This document shows, piece by piece, positions 1 to 7,793 of a DNA stretch of 64,000 bases; position 1 is the stretch's first letter; every line of letters starts with the position of its first letter. Made by a program: the position numbers and the translations under genes. Source of the stretch: RYN-230 sp963711705 (GTDB taxonomy: Bacteria > Actinomycetota > Actinomycetes > Streptosporangiales > Streptosporangiaceae); contig CAVQFM010000019.1 of assembly GCA_963711705.1 (NCBI GenBank), positions 310,001 to 374,000 of the forward strand. The letters run 5' to 3'. Below the pieces are notes generated by a model, which saw nothing but the letters and a program-made list of their open reading frames with translations, was not told the origin of the DNA and made no database searches.

Positions 1-615
1 GATCCATGGCCGTTTATCCACAGTGAGCGCGAGGCCCTGGCAGACGACCTGGCCACCGTGACGGACGGGCAGTGGGCGACGCCGTCGCTGTGCGCCGGGT
101 GGTCCGTGCGCGACGTGCTGGGGCACATGACCTCGACCGCGAAGATGACGCCGCCGGCCTTCTTCGTGGCCATGGCCGGCGCCGGGTTCCGGTTCAACAC
201 GATGACCGCGCGCGGGGTGGCCCGGGAGACCGCGGGCACCCCGGCCGACGGCCTGGCCGAGTTCCGCCGGTATACCCAGGCGACCTCGCACCCGCCCGGG
301 CCGCCAGCGGCGTGGCTGGGCGAGACCGTGGTGCACGGCACGGACATCCGCCGGCCGCTGGGGCTGACCCGGGACTACCCGGAGCCGGCCCTGGTCCAGG
401 TGGCCAGCTTCTTCAAGGGCTCCAACCTGCTGATCGGGGCCAGGAAGCGGATCGACGGGCTGACCCTGCGGGCCACCGACACCACCTGGGCGACCGGCTC
501 TGGCCCCGAGGTGTCCGGGCCGATGCTGTCCCTGATCATGGCCATGACCGGGCGGCAGGCGGTGCTGGCTGACCTGTCCGGCGACGGCGTCGCGATCTTG
601 CGTGAGCGCGGGTAG
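1..615 (+). CDS. Maleylpyruvate isomerase family mycothiol-dependent protein (5' end outside window)
   Basis: The reading frame is open from the first base, so the true start lies upstream. The visible N-terminus has the family pattern: an early ER-x-ALADDLA helix, then W-x-TPSLC-x-GWSVRDVLGHM, where the His of the DVLGH block is one of the usual metal ligands. A later VVHGTDIRRPLG stretch supplies another conserved His-x3-D element. Known members are DinB-fold, metal-dependent enzymes that often use mycothiol as thiol cofactor; the substrate here cannot be told. The gene overlaps the following DUF3052 gene by 14 bases, which suggests translational coupling. A second family member lies near the right end of the window. 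Confidence is high for the family and low for the reaction. Confidence 0.85.
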   Translation, partial: DPWPFIHSEREALADDLATVTDGQWATPSLCAGWSVRDVLGHMTSTAKMTPPAFFVAMAGAGFRFNTMTARGVARETAGTPADGLAEFRRYTQATSHPPGPPAAWLGETVVHGTDIRRPLGLTRDYPEPALVQVASFFKGSNLLIGARKRIDGLTLRATDTTWATGSGPEVSGPMLSLIMAMTGRQAVLADLSGDGVAILRERG

Positions 616-1018
616 CGGCTACTCGGGGACCCCGCTGCCGGCCAAGCTGGGGATCCGGCCCGGTGCTGCGGTCGCGCTGGTCGGAGCGCCGGACGGCTTC
701 CGCGGGCGGCTCGGCGACCTGCCCGGGGCCGAGGTCAGCGACCGGCTGCCGCCCGGCGCCCGGCTGGACGTGATCGTGTACTTCACCACGTCGCGGGCGG
801 AGTTCGAAGCGGAGCTCGGGGCGCTGCGCGAGCACATGACCCCGGCCTGCGGGCTGTGGATCGCCTGGCCGAAACGGGCCGCTAAGGTCCCGACCGACAT
901 GACCGAGCACGTGGTCCGGGAGGTCGCGCTGCCCACCGGCCTGGTGGACAACAAGGTGTGCGCGATCGACGCGGTCTGGACCGGCCTGCGCCTGGTCATC
1001 CGCCGCGAGCTGCGGTAG
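602..1018 (+). CDS. DUF3052-like small protein
   Basis: This 138-residue protein starts at a GTG inside the end of the preceding gene. The N-terminal GYSGTPLPAKLGIRPG block, followed by a VALVGAPDGF strand, is typical of DUF3052 (YdeI-like) proteins, small soluble alpha/beta proteins of unknown function. The middle has a YFTTSRAEFEAEL segment and a WIAWPKRAAK block, then conserved VREVALPTGLVDNKVCAID near the end. No signal peptide or membrane segment is visible. The 14-base overlap suggests co-expression with the mycothiol-family enzyme, but no function can be inferred from that alone. Confidence 0.8.
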   Translation: MSAGSGYSGTPLPAKLGIRPGAAVALVGAPDGFRGRLGDLPGAEVSDRLPPGARLDVIVYFTTSRAEFEAELGALREHMTPACGLWIAWPKRAAKVPTDMTEHVVREVALPTGLVDNKVCAIDAVWTGLRLVIRRELR

Positions 1019-1028
1019 TCCAGGACTC

Positions 1029-1547
1029 TCAGTCGATCAGGTGCCGGCCGTCGAACTCACCGAGGTCCTCGCGGTAGAGCTCCAGCCCCACGCCGTTCGG
1101 GTCACGGAAGTACATGCTCTCCTCGACCCCCCGGTCCGGGCCGAGGTAGTCCAGCCCGGTCTCGTCGAACTTCTTCCTGGCCGCGTCGTACTGCTCCTGC
1201 GGGATGGAGATGGCCAGGTGCTGGACCCCGCCGATGGTCTCCTGCCAGGCCGGGTGGTCGTGCCCAGGGAAGTCGAAGAAGCCCAGCATGTTCTTGTTGC
1301 CGATGTCGAAAAAGAAGTGGCTGGAGCCGGCGTAGTCCCGGTTCTCCACCAGCTCGACCAGCGGGAAGCCGAGGAACTCCTGGTAGAACTGGATGGTCTC
1401 CTCGACGTCGCGGCAGATCAGGGCCAGGTGATGCACCCCGCGGACCGGGGTCGCGGGCCGCTCGCCCAGCGGGCGCAGATAGCGCTTGCGCAGTTCCTCC
1501 CGGCGTGCGCGGACCTTCTCGAGTTCAGCTCCCTCGGGCTGTGGCAT
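1029..1547 (-). CDS. VOC family (glyoxalase/dioxygenase superfamily) protein
   Basis: A 172-residue single-domain vicinal oxygen chelate protein, convergent with the DUF3052 gene. After a charged N-terminal helix (about residues 1-30) the VOC fold begins with VRGVHHLALICRDVEETIQFY, supplying the first metal-ligand His. The second half repeats it with GGVQHLAISIP and ends FRDPNGVGLELY, whose Glu is the usual last ligand. VOC enzymes use a divalent metal for isomerisation, ring-cleaving dioxygenation or thiol transfer. Length suits a type I ring-cleavage or glyoxalase-like enzyme, but the substrate cannot be assigned. The ATG start is in a good position with no better upstream alternative. Confidence 0.85.
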   Translation of the reverse strand: MPQPEGAELEKVRARREELRKRYLRPLGERPATPVRGVHHLALICRDVEETIQFYQEFLGFPLVELVENRDYAGSSHFFFDIGNKNMLGFFDFPGHDHPAWQETIGGVQHLAISIPQEQYDAARKKFDETGLDYLGPDRGVEESMYFRDPNGVGLELYREDLGEFDGRHLID

Positions 1548-1743
1548 GACCGGCCTCCCACCGTCGTCCCGGCCGGGTCCATGCCCGCAGGCGCCCGGCC
1601 AGCCTCAGGCTAACCCAGCCCGGCCGGAGCAGTGCCGTCCGGCCGGCTATCTGGGGCCGCGCCGCCCGGCCGGCGATACCAGCGCCACGCCCGGTTCCCC
1701 GCACGGGCGGCCATCCCGGAGCAGCCCGGTTTACCCTGGATGA

Positions 1744-2481
1744 ATGGTGCGGCGGCCGGACCAACCCCCGGAAAACCCCCCGGAAATCAGGGTTTTCCTG
1801 GTGGATGATCATCCGATCGTCCGGATGGGCGTGCGGGACCTGCTGGAAGCCGAACCCGACATCAAAGTGATCGGTGAGGCCGGCACCGCCACCTCCGCGC
1901 TGGCCCGCATTCCCGCTCTCCAGCCGGATGTCGCCCTCCTCGACGTCCGGCTGCCGGACGGCGACGGGGTGGGCGTGTGCCGCGAGCTCCGGTCCCGCCT
2001 GCCCCGCCTGGCCTGCCTGATGCTCACCTCGTTTACCGACGATGAAGCCCTGTTCGACGCGATCATGGCCGGGGCGGCCGGCTATCTGCTCAAGGAAATC
2101 CGCGGGACCGACCTGGTCGGCGCGGTCCGCACCGTCGCCGCGGGCCAGTCCCTGCTCGGCCCCGAGGCCGCCGACCGGGCCGTGCACCGCGCGCGTGACC
2201 AGGCCAGCCGGGCCGACCCGCTGTCCGGGCTCACCGACCAGGAGCGCCGCATCCTCGAGCTCATCGGCGAAGGACTGACCAACCGGCAGATCGGCGACCG
2301 GCTCTTCCTGGCCGAGAAGACCGTCAAGAACTACGTCTCCGGCCTGTTCGCCAAGCTCGGCATGCAGCGCCGGGCCCAGGCCGCCGCCTATGCCGCCCGG
2401 GTATTCGGCGCAGACCCCCAGCGGCCGGCCCGGCACTACCCGCGCCCCCTGAGCCGCGGCCGGCGGCCGCCGCCGGCGTGA
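1744..2481 (+). CDS. devR: NarL/LuxR-family response regulator, DevR/DosR-like
   Basis: A 245-residue two-domain regulator. The receiver (about residues 15-130) has acidic-pocket D21/D22, phosphoacceptor D67 in LLDVRLPDGDG, T95 and K117 in GYLLKE. The C-terminal LuxR-type helix-turn-helix (about 160-215) contains ERRILELIGEGLTNRQIGDR then FLAEKTVKNYVS, close to what I recall of mycobacterial DevR (DosR), the hypoxia/NO-responsive dormancy activator. A basic tail follows. No histidine kinase is adjacent, so it is an orphan here. The next gene is an Rv1733c homologue, a DosR-regulon member in Mycobacterium tuberculosis, and a DosR-box-like site lies about 3 kb downstream. DevR-type function is inferred from sequence plus context. 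Confidence 0.88.
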   Translation: MVRRPDQPPENPPEIRVFLVDDHPIVRMGVRDLLEAEPDIKVIGEAGTATSALARIPALQPDVALLDVRLPDGDGVGVCRELRSRLPRLACLMLTSFTDDEALFDAIMAGAAGYLLKEIRGTDLVGAVRTVAAGQSLLGPEAADRAVHRARDQASRADPLSGLTDQERRILELIGEGLTNRQIGDRLFLAEKTVKNYVSGLFAKLGMQRRAQAAAYAARVFGADPQRPARHYPRPLSRGRRPPPA

Positions 2482-2619
2482 CCGGCCCGGACGGGCTCCG
2501 CCCTGCACCTCATCGCGCACCCGCACCGCAACGCCCAGGAAAGACCAGCGTGATCGCGGCCTCCACGATCTGCGTCAGCACCCGCTCCAGGTCAGCACGC
2601 TGCCGGCCGAGACGTCAGC

Positions 2620-2634
2620 GTAGGCTGAACCTAC
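2620..2634. promoter_or_regulatory. Short dyad between devR-like gene and Rv1733c-like gene
   Basis: GTAGG-CTGAA-CCTAC is a perfect 5-base dyad in the 269-base gap. It is not a DosR box. It may be an operator or a weak hairpin; nothing else distinctive was seen in this gap. Confidence 0.3.
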
Positions 2635-2750
2635 GGCAGCGCCTGGCCGTTCTGAATGTCGGTAACGGCTGCGGCGCTCCGCACCTGGGATAAGCCCGGA
2701 AATGGCAGGGCGCGGTCGGGTGCGGTCGCTACAGAGGCGATGATGGTGCT

Positions 2751-3359
2751 GTGAGGCGGACGCTCAGGCGCTCGATGGTGGCCCTGGCCCGGCGGACGGG
2801 CCTGGATGCCAACCCGCTCCGCCGTGGTTCCGACCGGGCCGAGGCCTGGGTCCGGATTGCCCTGATCGTGCTGTTCCTGGTGGCCAGCCCGCTGGCGGCG
2901 GCCGCCCTGGGCCAGCTGACCAGCGATGCCTCGGCCCGCGCCGCCCGGGCCCAGGCCGCGAACGAGCACCAGGTCACCGCGATACTGAGCCACCGGGTCT
3001 CCAAGTCCGCGAACGACCCGCTATACGGCTCGGCGGAATTCGCCTGGGCGGGTGCGCGGTGGACGGCACCGGACGGGCAGCAGCGGGCCGGCCAGGTGCC
3101 AGCCCCGGTGGGCAGCCCAGCGGGCCGGCACATCGCCATCTGGGTCGATTCCGCGGGCCGCCTGGTGTACCCGCCGATCGGCGAGGGGCAGATCGCCAGC
3201 CGGGTCATCGCCGTGGTCGCGCTGACCCCCGCCATCCTGGGTGTCGTGCTGCTCGGCGTGCTGTGGCTGACCAGGCGCCTGCTGGACCGGCGGCGGCTGG
3301 GTCACTGGGCCAGCGAATGGTCGGCCGTCGAGCCGCTGTGGACCAAGCGGACACACTGA
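2751..3359 (+). CDS. Rv1733c-family two-helix membrane protein
   Basis: This 202-residue protein has a basic N-terminus, the family signature NPLRRGSDRAEA (residues 21-32), a first membrane helix (about 33-54), an extracytoplasmic domain ending in HIAIWVDSAGRLVYPP, and a second helix (about 151-174) followed by a basic tail. The signature, the IWVDSAG block and the two-helix layout match Rv1733c of M. tuberculosis as I recall it, a DosR-regulon antigen of unknown biochemical role. The GTG start places the helix correctly; no other start fits the frame. Position directly after the DevR-like regulator supports a shared hypoxia/redox response, which is inference. Confidence 0.85.
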   Translation: MRRTLRRSMVALARRTGLDANPLRRGSDRAEAWVRIALIVLFLVASPLAAAALGQLTSDASARAARAQAANEHQVTAILSHRVSKSANDPLYGSAEFAWAGARWTAPDGQQRAGQVPAPVGSPAGRHIAIWVDSAGRLVYPPIGEGQIASRVIAVVALTPAILGVVLLGVLWLTRRLLDRRRLGHWASEWSAVEPLWTKRTH

Positions 3360-3442
3360 CGATCCGCCGGGCAGGCCCGGGGAGCACGCGTCCACCGTGG
3401 CTGACCGCCGGTAACACCCGCATATCGGGATAGTCTGCCCAG

Positions 3443-3472
3443 TTGACGCGAATCGTCTAGCTGAAATATGTT
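3443..3472 (+). promoter_or_regulatory. Candidate sigma70-type promoter
   Basis: TTGACG (3443-3448) and TATGTT (3467-3472) are separated by 18 bases, about 80 bases upstream of the next gene. A dyad GTAGCC...GGCTAC lies in the predicted leader. Confidence 0.4.
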
Positions 3473-3550
3473 CCTCACGCGCACAGCGCAGACCAGGACG
3501 TAGCCCGGCAGCGTGGCTACCTCTGTCCTTTGTGGCAGCAGGAGCCAGCC

Positions 3551-3979
3551 ATGCTTGAAAATGATGCCGACAGCGGGCCGATCCCGGTCGTCACCCCGGA
3601 CCTGCCGCCGCCCAGCCAGGCCGAAACCCCCGACCGTGACGTGCTGGACAGCGCGCGTTTCCGGCTCGCCTTTCATGAGGCAGTCGTTCCGACCACCCCG
3701 CAGGCCGACCGGTCAACCGCGGACCTCCGGGCCGTGCACGCGGTGCTCGGCGCGGCCCGGGCTGACCCACAGCAAGCCGCCGACCCACTCGATATCGGGG
3801 CCGGGCTGGTGCTGCTCACCAATCTGCGGCTGCAGCTCGATCACCTGGAAGCCGGCTTGCTGGACACCGCTCAGCAGGCCGGCCTGAGCTGGGACCTGAT
3901 CGCCGCGATCCTCGGTATCCCGGCCGCCGGCGCCCGCGATCGCCTGTACGCCCTGCGAGCCCGGCCCGAACCGGCATAA
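3551..3979 (+). CDS. Hypothetical protein with C-terminal helix-turn-helix-like segment
   Basis: A 142-residue soluble protein; the ATG is preceded by GGAG at suitable distance. The N-terminus is Pro/Asp-rich and probably disordered. A helical middle includes LVLLTNLRLQLDHLEAGL. The C-terminal DTAQQAGLSWDLIAAILGIP, then AAGARDRLYALRAR, looks like the helix-turn-helix of small regulators in which a 'SWDEIA..LGV' helix precedes a recognition helix. I do not recognise the family and no ligand domain is visible. It lies between the Rv1733c-like gene and a GAF-ANTAR regulator and is followed by a strong hairpin, so it probably forms its own transcript. Confidence 0.6.
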   Translation: MLENDADSGPIPVVTPDLPPPSQAETPDRDVLDSARFRLAFHEAVVPTTPQADRSTADLRAVHAVLGAARADPQQAADPLDIGAGLVLLTNLRLQLDHLEAGLLDTAQQAGLSWDLIAAILGIPAAGARDRLYALRARPEPA

Positions 3980-3982
3980 GCC

Positions 3983-4028
3983 GTGGCCGGCCATGACGTC
4001 CAGCGGGGGCGCCGTCATGGCCGGCCAC
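3983..4028. terminator. Perfect 15-bp inverted repeat, likely terminator
   Basis: Arms GTGGCCGGCCATGAC (3983-3997) and GTCATGGCCGGCCAC (4014-4028) are exactly complementary around a 16-base GC-rich loop, starting four bases after the preceding stop codon. No T-tract follows, as is common for actinomycete terminators. Confidence 0.65.
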
Positions 4029-4093
4029 CGGGGGCTGTTTAAAACCTCCGCTCGGTGGCAGTTAGCTGGGCACACAATCGTTTGGATCATCAC

Positions 4094-4130
4094 GCTGACC
4101 AGCTAAATGAGGGGCTGACCAGCTAAATGA
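4094..4130. repeat. 17-bp direct repeat upstream of the GAF-ANTAR gene
   Basis: GCTGACCAGCTAAATGA occurs at 4094-4110 and again at 4114-4130, a 20-base spacing (about two helical turns). It ends at the ribosome-binding site of the next gene. Tandem phased copies could be a regulator-binding site. Confidence 0.6.
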
Positions 4131-4142
4131 AGGATCGCGGCA

Positions 4143-4901
4143 GTGGTTGAGGAGATGCCCGCCATGCTGCCCGGGCGATACGAGGAACTCGTCGGATCGC
4201 TGACCGGGCTGGCCCGGGCGCTGGCCGAGGACGAGTCGGTGCAGGACACCCTGCAGAGCATCCTCGCCCTGACGCTCCGGCTGATACCGGGCTGCCACGC
4301 CGCCAGCGTCACCGTCCTGGAACCAGACGGGGAGCCGTACACGGTCGCCGCCACCGACGGCGAAACCGAGGAACTGGATCGGCGCCAGTACCTGCTGCAT
4401 GACGGGCCGTGCCTGGACGCCGCCCGGAATCAGCAGATCAACAGCTGGAGCCTGATCGAGGCCGAGCAGCGCTGGCCGGACTTCACTCACCTGGCCAAGG
4501 AGCTCGGGCTGCGCAGCTACCTGGCGGCCGGGCTCGGCCTGGCCGGCGAGCGGCTGGGTGCGCTGAACCTGAGCAGCCGCGGCACCGACGGCTTCGACCG
4601 GCTGGATGAAAACCTGGTCGCCCAGTTCGTCCCGTCCGCGTCGGCCGCGATCGTGAGCGCGCGCCGCCATGCCAGGGCCCGCGACCTGGCGGCCCAGCTC
4701 AACCAGGCGCTGATCTCCCGGGCGGTCATCGATCACGCCATCGGGATCCTGATGGCCGAGTCGCATTGCGGCGCGGACCAGGCATTCGAGGTGCTGAAGC
4801 GGGCGTCGAACAACCGCCGGATGAAGCTGCGGGATCTCGCCGCCGAGATCGTGACCCGGGTCAGCGGTCATCCGCCATCGGATTACGCAGGTGAAGCGTA
4901 A
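4143..4901 (+). CDS. GAF and ANTAR domain regulator
   Basis: A 252-residue protein. A GAF domain (about 20-165) carries LHDGPCLDAARN and a typical GLGLAGERLGALNL strand pair. An ANTAR RNA-binding domain follows (about 175-235), with SRAVIDHAIGILMAES and FEVLKRASNNRRMKLRDLA. ANTAR proteins bind paired hairpins in leader RNAs and prevent termination; the GAF domain would sense a small molecule, redox state or partner. GTG 4143 is preceded by AAGGA at 8 bases; ATG codons at 4155 and 4164 are alternatives. Its stop overlaps the following MarR gene (TAATG), implying coupled translation. The stimulus and RNA targets are unknown. Confidence 0.9.
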   Translation: MVEEMPAMLPGRYEELVGSLTGLARALAEDESVQDTLQSILALTLRLIPGCHAASVTVLEPDGEPYTVAATDGETEELDRRQYLLHDGPCLDAARNQQINSWSLIEAEQRWPDFTHLAKELGLRSYLAAGLGLAGERLGALNLSSRGTDGFDRLDENLVAQFVPSASAAIVSARRHARARDLAAQLNQALISRAVIDHAIGILMAESHCGADQAFEVLKRASNNRRMKLRDLAAEIVTRVSGHPPSDYAGEA

Positions 4902-5395
4902 TGCTGGTGCCAGCGCGGCCGCCCGGCCCGGCCAAGTACCATACCCGGTTGATGCACGGCAACACGGCCCATGACCCCGCGACCACCCCGACCGAGCTGG
5001 ACAGCGCCGAAGCAGGGCTGTCCGTGCTGATCGAGGAGTGGCAGCGGGCCGTCGAGGAACTTGGCTCGGTGCTCCCACCGGGCCAGTTGCGCGCGCTGCT
5101 GATCATCGAGAAGGCCCGGCTGAATCTGACCGGCCTGGCCCGGGAACTGGGCGCGTCCCCGTCGGCCACCAGCCGGCTGTGCGACCGGCTGGCCGTGGCC
5201 GGCCTGCTGCTGCGCGAACCCGCCCCGTCCAGCCGCCGGGAGATCACCCTGCAGCTGAGTGAGTCCGGGCAGCGGCTGGTGTCCTGGATCCGGGACCGGC
5301 GCGGGGAGACCCTGGCCCGGGTACTCGGCTCGATGAGCCCCGAGGGCCGCCGGGATCTGGCCCGTGGCCTCAGCGAACTGGCCGGCGGTGGGTAG
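4901..5395 (+). CDS. MarR-family transcriptional regulator
   Basis: A 164-residue protein whose ATG shares the A of the upstream TAA stop, so it is made with the GAF-ANTAR protein. A winged helix-turn-helix is visible: LRALLIIEKARLNLTGLARE, ELGASPSATSRLCDRLAVAG as recognition region, then the wing and a DRRGETLARVLGSMSPEGRR helix. MarR proteins act as dimeric repressors or redox/ligand-responsive switches. No Cys is present in the core, arguing against direct thiol sensing. Pairing of an ANTAR regulator with MarR suggests one signalling unit; the target is unknown. Confidence 0.85.
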   Translation: MLVPARPPGPAKYHTRLMHGNTAHDPATTPTELDSAEAGLSVLIEEWQRAVEELGSVLPPGQLRALLIIEKARLNLTGLARELGASPSATSRLCDRLAVAGLLLREPAPSSRREITLQLSESGQRLVSWIRDRRGETLARVLGSMSPEGRRDLARGLSELAGGG

Positions 5396-5440
5396 CGCTG
5401 TGCCTGCCAGCGGGCGGTCTGGAGTGCCGCCGGGGCCGGC

Positions 5441-5455
5441 GGGACCTTAGGCCCT
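5441..5455 (+). promoter_or_regulatory. DosR/DevR box-like palindrome
   Basis: GGGACCTTAGGCCCT lies 81 bases upstream of the next start. Against the mycobacterial DosR core GGGAC-T-WWW-G-TCCC as I recall it, 12 of 14 core positions agree. It is a good candidate target of the DevR-like regulator encoded at 1744-2481. Confidence 0.6.
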
Positions 5456-5535
5456 ACCCGCGCCGGGCGCTGTCCGGGATAGTGGCTCTCTGTAGCTGAC
5501 AGCCACACGGACGGTCCGCTGCGGGGGAGGATTCC

Positions 5536-5961
5536 GTGACGATGACACAGGAGCGACGGCTGGAAGCACTGCCCCGGGCTGAATCGCTCCGGCTGCTGCA
5601 CAGCGTGTCCGTGGGACGGCTGGTGTTCACTCACCTGGCCCTGCCGGCCATCCGGCCGGTGAACCATGTGGTCAACGGCGACCGGATCATGATCAGGTCT
5701 TACCTGGGCACCGCGATCGCGGCGGCGGTGGGTGGCAACTCGGGCATGGTCGTCGCCTACGAGGCGGACCACATCGACGGGGAAAGCCACCTCGGCTGGA
5801 GCGTGATCATCACCGGCCGGGCCTCCCGCCTGTCCGACGAGATGGAGATCGAGCGCTACCGGGATCTGCTCCAGCCGTGGGTGGCCGGCGGGATGGACGA
5901 CGTCATCGCCATCGAGGCCGACATGGTGGACGGATTCCGGCTGGTCCAGGTGCAGTGCTAG
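5536..5961 (+). CDS. Pyridoxamine 5'-phosphate oxidase-fold (FMN-binding split-barrel) protein
   Basis: A 141-residue single-domain protein. The order ESLRLLHSVSVGRLVFT, then AIRPVNHVVNGDRIMIRS, then VVAYEADHIDGESHLGWSVI, is that of the short actinobacterial PNPOx-like proteins, including DosR-regulon protein Rv0080 as I recall it. Family members bind FMN, F420 or heme; which one applies here cannot be told. The GTG start has a strong GGAGG five bases upstream. A DosR-like box lies in the promoter region, making this the best candidate regulon member in the window. The stop region overlaps the end of the convergent cydC gene by four bases. Confidence 0.85.
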   Translation: MTMTQERRLEALPRAESLRLLHSVSVGRLVFTHLALPAIRPVNHVVNGDRIMIRSYLGTAIAAAVGGNSGMVVAYEADHIDGESHLGWSVIITGRASRLSDEMEIERYRDLLQPWVAGGMDDVIAIEADMVDGFRLVQVQC

Positions 5962-7793
5962 CCCGGGGGGACGGCCCGCCGGGCCGGTGCTAGCCCGGTG
6001 GCCTGGGCCGCCGCCCACATGCGGTGGTAGAGGCCGCCGGAGCTGAGCAGGGCGTGGTGGGTGCCGCGTTCGGCTACCTGGCCGCGGTCCAGGACCACGA
6101 TCTCGTCCACCTGGTCCAGGCCGTCCAGTTCGTGGGTGATGAACAAGGTGGCCCGGCCTTCGGTGGCGGCCAGCAGGTCGGCGGTCAGCGCCGCGCGGTT
6201 CTCCGGGTCGAGGTGCGCGGTGGGCTCGTCCAGGATGAGCAGCGCGGGATCGGCCAGCAGGGCGCGGGCGAGCGCGATCCGCTGGCGTTCGCCGCCCGAG
6301 GTGGCCGCGCCGCGGGCGCCGACCCGGGTGTCCCAGCCCTGGGGCAGCGAGCGGATCCACGGCAGCAGCCGGGCCCGCGCGGCCGCCTGGTCGAGTTCGG
6401 CCGGGCTGGCGGTGGGCCGGGCCAGCCGGATGTTGTCCGCGATCGTGGTGTCGAACAGGTGCGGGTCCTGCGCGCAGCCGCTGATCACCGTGCGCACGTC
6501 GGCCGCCCGGTAACTGGCCAGGTCGGCGCCGCCCAGTGTGGCCGTGCCGCCGGCCAGCTCGCAGAACCGCAGCAGCACCGCGGCCACCGTGGACTTGCCC
6601 GCGCCGCTCGGGCCGACCAGGGCGACCCGCCGTCCGGCGGCCAGCTCCAGGTCCACGCCGTCGATGGCCAGCGGGCCGCCCGGCTCGTAACGCACCTGCG
6701 CCCCGCGCAGCCGTACCAGTAGCGGCCCGCTGGGCAGCGGCCGCGGCTCGGCCGGCTCGGTCACCGGGTCGGGGGCGTCCAGCACCGCACCCACCCGGGC
6801 GGCGCTGGTCCGGGCCTGGCCCAGCTGGATCGCGGCCGCGGGCAGCGCGGTCACCGCCTCGAACGCGGCCAGCGCGGTCAGCGTGATGACCGCCAGCGGG
6901 ACCCGGCCGATCGTGCCCGCGCCGGCCGCGATCACGCCGAGCAGCAGCACCGCCCACAGGGTCAGCCCGGCCACCGCCTGGGACAGCCCGCTGCCCAGCG
7001 CGGCACCGGCCGCGGACGTGCGGGCCAGCCGGGTCAGCTCCCCGTCCGCCGCGTCCACCCGGGCCAGCGCCGCCCCGTCGGCGCCGCCGGCGATCAGGTC
7101 ACCGGCCCCGGCCAGCAGGTCGGTGAGCTGCCCGGTGAGCTCGCCGCGCGCCGGGGCCAGCCGCCGGGCCGCCCGCCGGGCCCGGCTCGCCGCCAGCCCG
7201 GACACGCCGGCCCCGGCCAGCAGCAGCCCGGCGGCCAGCACCACACCGGCGGGCGCGAGGATGAGCAGGCAGGCGACGGCCGCGCCCGCGCCGACCAGGA
7301 ACGCGGTCAGCGGCGGGACCAGGCCCCGGATGAACAGGTCCTGGGTGGCGTCCACGTCGCTGACCAGCCGGGCCAGCAGGTCGCCGGACCGGAAGTCGCG
7401 CAGCCCGGCCGGGGCGAGCCGGGCCAGCCGCTGGTAGACCCGGACCCGGACCTGGGCCAGGACCCGGAACGCGGCGTCGTGCGAGGCGAGCCGCTCCACG
7501 TAGCGGAACACCCCGCGGCCCACCGACAGCCCGCGAACCGCGACGACGGCCACCGAGATGGCCACGATGTTGGGGTGCTGGGACGCCCGGGCCAGCAGGA
7601 AGCCGGACACGGCCAGCAGGGCCACCGCGCAGCCGGTGGACACCGCGCCGGCCACCGTGGCCAGCACCAGCTGGCCGCGCAGCGGCCGGGCCAGCTTCAG
7701 CAGCCGGAGCAGCGGGTGCGCCGCGTCCCCGGCCGGGGAGGCGGCACGGGCGGGCGGGGTGGCAGGTGGCTGGGCCACCGGCGGCGCGGTCAC
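5958..7793 (-). CDS. cydC: Thiol reductant ABC exporter subunit CydC
   Basis: A 611-residue half-transporter with an N-terminal six-helix exporter domain (about 38-330) and a C-terminal ATPase. The ATPase has Walker A GPSGAGKS (394-401), signature TSGGERQRIALARALL, Walker B LLILDEPTAHLD and the switch ITHELDGLDQ. The sequence RYVERLASHDAAFRVLAQVR near residue 97 is characteristic of CydC. In known bacteria CydDC exports glutathione or cysteine and is needed for cytochrome bd assembly. Its GTG overlaps the end of cydD (GTGA), so the two are coupled. No cydAB genes are in the window, which is unusual because they are commonly adjacent. Confidence 0.9.
   Translation of the reverse strand: MTAPPVAQPPATPPARAASPAGDAAHPLLRLLKLARPLRGQLVLATVAGAVSTGCAVALLAVSGFLLARASQHPNIVAISVAVVAVRGLSVGRGVFRYVERLASHDAAFRVLAQVRVRVYQRLARLAPAGLRDFRSGDLLARLVSDVDATQDLFIRGLVPPLTAFLVGAGAAVACLLILAPAGVVLAAGLLLAGAGVSGLAASRARRAARRLAPARGELTGQLTDLLAGAGDLIAGGADGAALARVDAADGELTRLARTSAAGAALGSGLSQAVAGLTLWAVLLLGVIAAGAGTIGRVPLAVITLTALAAFEAVTALPAAAIQLGQARTSAARVGAVLDAPDPVTEPAEPRPLPSGPLLVRLRGAQVRYEPGGPLAIDGVDLELAAGRRVALVGPSGAGKSTVAAVLLRFCELAGGTATLGGADLASYRAADVRTVISGCAQDPHLFDTTIADNIRLARPTASPAELDQAAARARLLPWIRSLPQGWDTRVGARGAATSGGERQRIALARALLADPALLILDEPTAHLDPENRAALTADLLAATEGRATLFITHELDGLDQVDEIVVLDRGQVAERGTHHALLSSGGLYHRMWAAAQATGLAPARRAVPPG

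Noticed and set aside
2478..2693. 71-codon frame after the DevR-like gene
   Set aside because: Ser/Arg/Pro-rich, no ribosome-binding site and no family; considered chance.
3421..3440. DosR-like GGGATAGTCTGCCC before the small hypothetical gene
   Set aside because: Only about nine of 14 core positions fit and the CC/GG pairs next to the centre are lost.
4861..6957. 698-codon leftward frame
   Set aside because: Opposes the MarR and PNPOx genes and runs in a wrong frame of cydC; composition is frame-shadow like.
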